Shown piece by piece: positions 61,906 to 64,000 of a stretch of 64,000 nt of DNA. The translations under genes were made by a program, and so were the position numbers. The notes beneath the pieces are model-generated. The model was not told where the DNA came from. It saw only the letters and a list, made by a program, of their open reading frames with translations, and made no database searches. This DNA comes from Fictibacillus nanhaiensis. Lineage in GTDB: Bacteria; Bacillota; Bacilli; Bacillales; Fictibacillaceae. The first letter of the stretch is position 1. Every line of letters starts with the position of its first letter. The stretch covers positions 1 to 64,000 of the forward strand of contig NZ_JAMBOD010000003.1 in NCBI RefSeq assembly GCF_023715445.1, given 5' to 3'.

Positions 61906-62856
61906 TTATACATTCTCGGAAATTTCTAATTTCCCTTCCACAAACTGATGAATTTCTTTAAATTTTTTTGAAAAAGGCTCTTTATCCATCGAAAACCACT
62001 CAACATCCATCTGATTTTTAAACCAGGTGAATTGCCTTTTGGCATATCTTCTTGAATTTCGTTTTAAAAGGGATACTGCTTCTTCTAATGAAATTTCACC
62101 TTTCAGGTATGGGAAAAGCTCCTTATACCCTATCGCTTTTGCAGCTAGGCTATTGCTTATATCTTGAGATAATAACCACTTTGCTTCCTCGAGGATACCC
62201 GTCTCAATCATAAGATCTACACGTTTATTAATACGTTCATATAACGTTTCGCGGTTCATGGTTAAACCAACTAACGCAAGTTTATATGGTGACTCTTCTT
62301 TGCCCTGTAAGTTACTTTGTTCCTCTGAAGGAATTTTACCCGTTTCAAAATATATTTCAAGAGCTCTGATTACCCTTTGAACATTATTAGGATGTATTTC
62401 TTCTGCCCGGACAGGATCGATAGACCTTAACTCCTCATGTAAAGCTTCTGGTCCTTCTTTATCCGCTCTAATTTGCAGCTTTTCCCGGATCTCACTGTTT
62501 TTGTGCACTTCTGAAAATTCATAATCATGTGTAACGGAACGAATATATAGTCCTGTTCCCCCAACAATGATTGGTATTTTCCCTCTATTATTAATATCAC
62601 TGATAATTTTCTGTGCCTTTTCTTGAAACTCAGCGACGGAAAATGGTTCGTATGGTTCTTTAATATCAATCAGATAATGCGGGATGCCTTCTTTTTCATC
62701 CTCCGTTATTTTAGCTGTACCGATATCTAATCCGCGGTATATCTGCATGGAATCCCCGCTGATAATTTCTCCATCGATCGCTTTAGCTAGTTCAATGCTT
62801 GTTTTTGTCTTCCCAACAGCTGTTGGACCAACAATGACGACTAATTTATCCTTCAT
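61906..62856 (-). CDS. miaA: MiaA, tRNA dimethylallyltransferase
   Basis: A 316-residue enzyme that adds a dimethylallyl group to A37 of tRNAs reading UNN codons. P-loop [54 protein letters not shown] and the tRNA-binding [14 protein letters not shown] are all typical. Full length. It lies 10 bp downstream of mutL. Confidence 0.95.
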   Translation of the reverse strand: MKDKLVVIVGPTAVGKTKTSIELAKAIDGEIISGDSMQIYRGLDIGTAKITEDEKEGIPHYLIDIKEPYEPFSVAEFQEKAQKIISDINNRGKIPIIVGGTGLYIRSVTHDYEFSEVHKNSEIREKLQIRADKEGPEALHEELRSIDPVRAEEIHPNNVQRVIRALEIYFETGKIPSEEQSNLQGKEESPYKLALVGLTMNRETLYERINKRVDLMIETGILEEAKWLLSQDISNSLAAKAIGYKELFPYLKGEISLEEAVSLLKRNSRRYAKRQFTWFKNQMDVEWFSMDKEPFSKKFKEIHQFVEGKLEISENV

Positions 62857-62865
62857 GTTTAACTC

Positions 62866-64000
62866 CTACATCACTCGTTTAAACATCTTTTCGAGTTCAT
62901 ATGTTGATAGATGAATCGTGATCGGCCTGCCATGAGGGCATGTATATGGATCTTCGGATTTACGCAAAGACTCAAGCAAAGCAAATATCTCATCGTTTCT
63001 AAGGTGATGGTTCGCTTTAATAGATCCTTTACACGACATCATGATGGCAGCTTCTTCTCTTAATTTTTTTATATCAATCCTTCTATGATCCAAGACCTGC
63101 TGGATAATATCCATGATCGTTTCTTTTTCATATCCCTTTGGAAACCACTGGGGATGCTCTCTTACAATAAACGTATTTTGTCCAAACGGTTCAAGAAACA
63201 GTCCGACCTGCCTTAAAAACTCAAGGTGATCCTCGATAAATGCAGATTCATGTGCAGTGTACTCAAATGTATAAGGAACAGTTAAAAGCTGCAGTTCCCG
63301 TTCTACTTGTCCTACTTTTTTTCGAAAATATTCATACTTAATTCTCTCTTGAGCAGCATGCTGATCAATTAGGTACAGGCCCTTTTCATTTTGGGCAAGG
63401 ATGTAGGTTCCGTGCATCTGTCCAATCGGATATAAGACTGGTATTTTTTCATTGCTAATTTCAGGATTCTCAGATAATGGAGTTACCTTTTCATTAGTTT
63501 CCGGAATATGTTTGGTTTCTAAAAGCGTATCAACCACTTCGTTGATTTTTTCTGCTTCCTGGAACTTTATCGGTGTTTCTACAGGATGCATTATTTTCTG
63601 ATTCAAGAAATCTGCGGAATCCTCCGGCTTGCTTTCTTCACTATTCTGTCGGTATTCAAATGAAAAAGAAGATTGTAGATCTGTTTCTTTATGCTTCTGC
63701 TCTTTCTTCTCAAAGTTTACTTCAGGGATGAGCTGCTGAGCTTTAATGACTTTTCTGAGTTCGTTTTCAACTAACTGAACGAGTTCTGTTTCTTTGCTTA
63801 ATCTTGCTTCATGTTTTGAGGGATGTACATTTACATCGATGATGGTTGGATCCATCTTAACAGATAGGATAGCGATCGGAAAACGCCCAATCGGCAAAAA
63901 AGTATGATATGCATTTTGTATGGCTTTTGAAAGAGCAAAGTTCTTTATATATCTTCCGTTCATAAAAAGGGAAATATATTGTCTGGAGGCCCTGTTCATC
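62866..64000 (-). CDS. mutL: MutL, mismatch repair endonuclease (partial, C-terminal)
   Basis: The C-terminal 377 residues of MutL; the gene enters from beyond the right end of the window, so its ATPase N-terminus is missing here. Visible are the end of the N-terminal domain (MDPTIIDVNVHPSKHEARLS), a variable linker (about 95-180) and the endonuclease domain with DQHAAQERIKYE (Asp212, Glu217, Glu223 in fragment numbering), a SCKGSIKANHHL segment and TCPHGRPI near the end, which bind zinc. It nicks the new strand after MutS finds a mismatch. It heads mutL-miaA-hfq. Confidence 0.95.
   Translation of the reverse strand, partial: MNRASRQYISLFMNGRYIKNFALSKAIQNAYHTFLPIGRFPIAILSVKMDPTIIDVNVHPSKHEARLSKETELVQLVENELRKVIKAQQLIPEVNFEKKEQKHKETDLQSSFSFEYRQNSEESKPEDSADFLNQKIMHPVETPIKFQEAEKINEVVDTLLETKHIPETNEKVTPLSENPEISNEKIPVLYPIGQMHGTYILAQNEKGLYLIDQHAAQERIKYEYFRKKVGQVERELQLLTVPYTFEYTAHESAFIEDHLEFLRQVGLFLEPFGQNTFIVREHPQWFPKGYEKETIMDIIQQVLDHRRIDIKKLREEAAIMMSCKGSIKANHHLRNDEIFALLESLRKSEDPYTCPHGRPITIHLSTYELEKMFKRVM

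Overview
This window looks like a chromosomal segment of a Gram-positive, endospore-forming member of the Bacillaceae. That is an inference from gene order and protein similarity; a Fictibacillus- or Bacillus-like genome would fit, but the species cannot be fixed. Two conserved Bacillus blocks frame it. On the left (about 6.1-11.6 kb) is yneF-sirA-tkt-yneR-ynzC-yneB-yneA with divergent lexA. On the right (about 53.5-64 kb) is glnA-glnR-ynbB-hflX-spoVK, a small spore/integrase group, hfq-miaA-mutL. The 42 kb between lexA and glnA is accessory DNA.

Layout. 1-6.0 kb: the edge of an integrated element with small unknown genes, a HEXXH metalloprotease-like protein, an AlbA_2 protein and a tyrosine recombinase. 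It also holds two candidate non-coding RNAs, one a structured RNA of about 570 nt. 12.0-14.0 kb: a GyrI-like protein, an unknown partner and a divergent HTH regulator. 14.2-16.1 kb: a complete group II intron. 16.5-20.0 kb: a gerABC-type germinant receptor operon. 20.4-23.1 kb: ykoQ/ykoP/ykoN-like genes. 23.2-26.9 kb: a seven-gene operon with the exact gene content of spoVA2mob, known from other Bacillus strains as a cause of strong spore heat resistance. 27.5-29.3 kb: an amino-acid permease behind a T-box. 31.5-36.9 kb: the mannitol operon mtlA-mtlR-mtlF-mtlD with a cre-overlapped promoter. 30.5-39.1 kb: two diverged copies of a GC-rich peptidase S51 block, one truncated. 40.3-41.0 kb: a 200-bp inverted-repeat element and a decayed duplicate of the glnA 3' end. 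The duplicate and the true glnA end bound 12.3 kb holding an esterase, an ATC hydrolase/carbamoylase/symporter group, a flavin oxidoreductase, a thioredoxin, hxlR-hxlA-hxlB and several pseudogenes.

The most unusual signal is the thioredoxin at 48664-48972. It carries an in-frame TGA exactly where the first redox-active cysteine should be. Eleven nucleotides later comes a perfect hairpin with a GGUC loop, the same spacing and loop as the E. coli fdhF SECIS element as I recall it. It is either a selenoprotein or a nonsense allele with a coincidental hairpin. The neighbouring hxlA has a plain late nonsense codon, so decay is a serious alternative.

Regulation readable from the DNA: three SOS boxes between yneA and lexA; a 0A box before sirA; two GlnR boxes on the glnRA promoter; cre on mtlA; a MerR-type 19-bp-spacer promoter; a 31-bp palindrome between the ATC hydrolase genes and their symporter; and a T-box with probable CUC specifier. 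No tRNA, rRNA or CRISPR array was seen.
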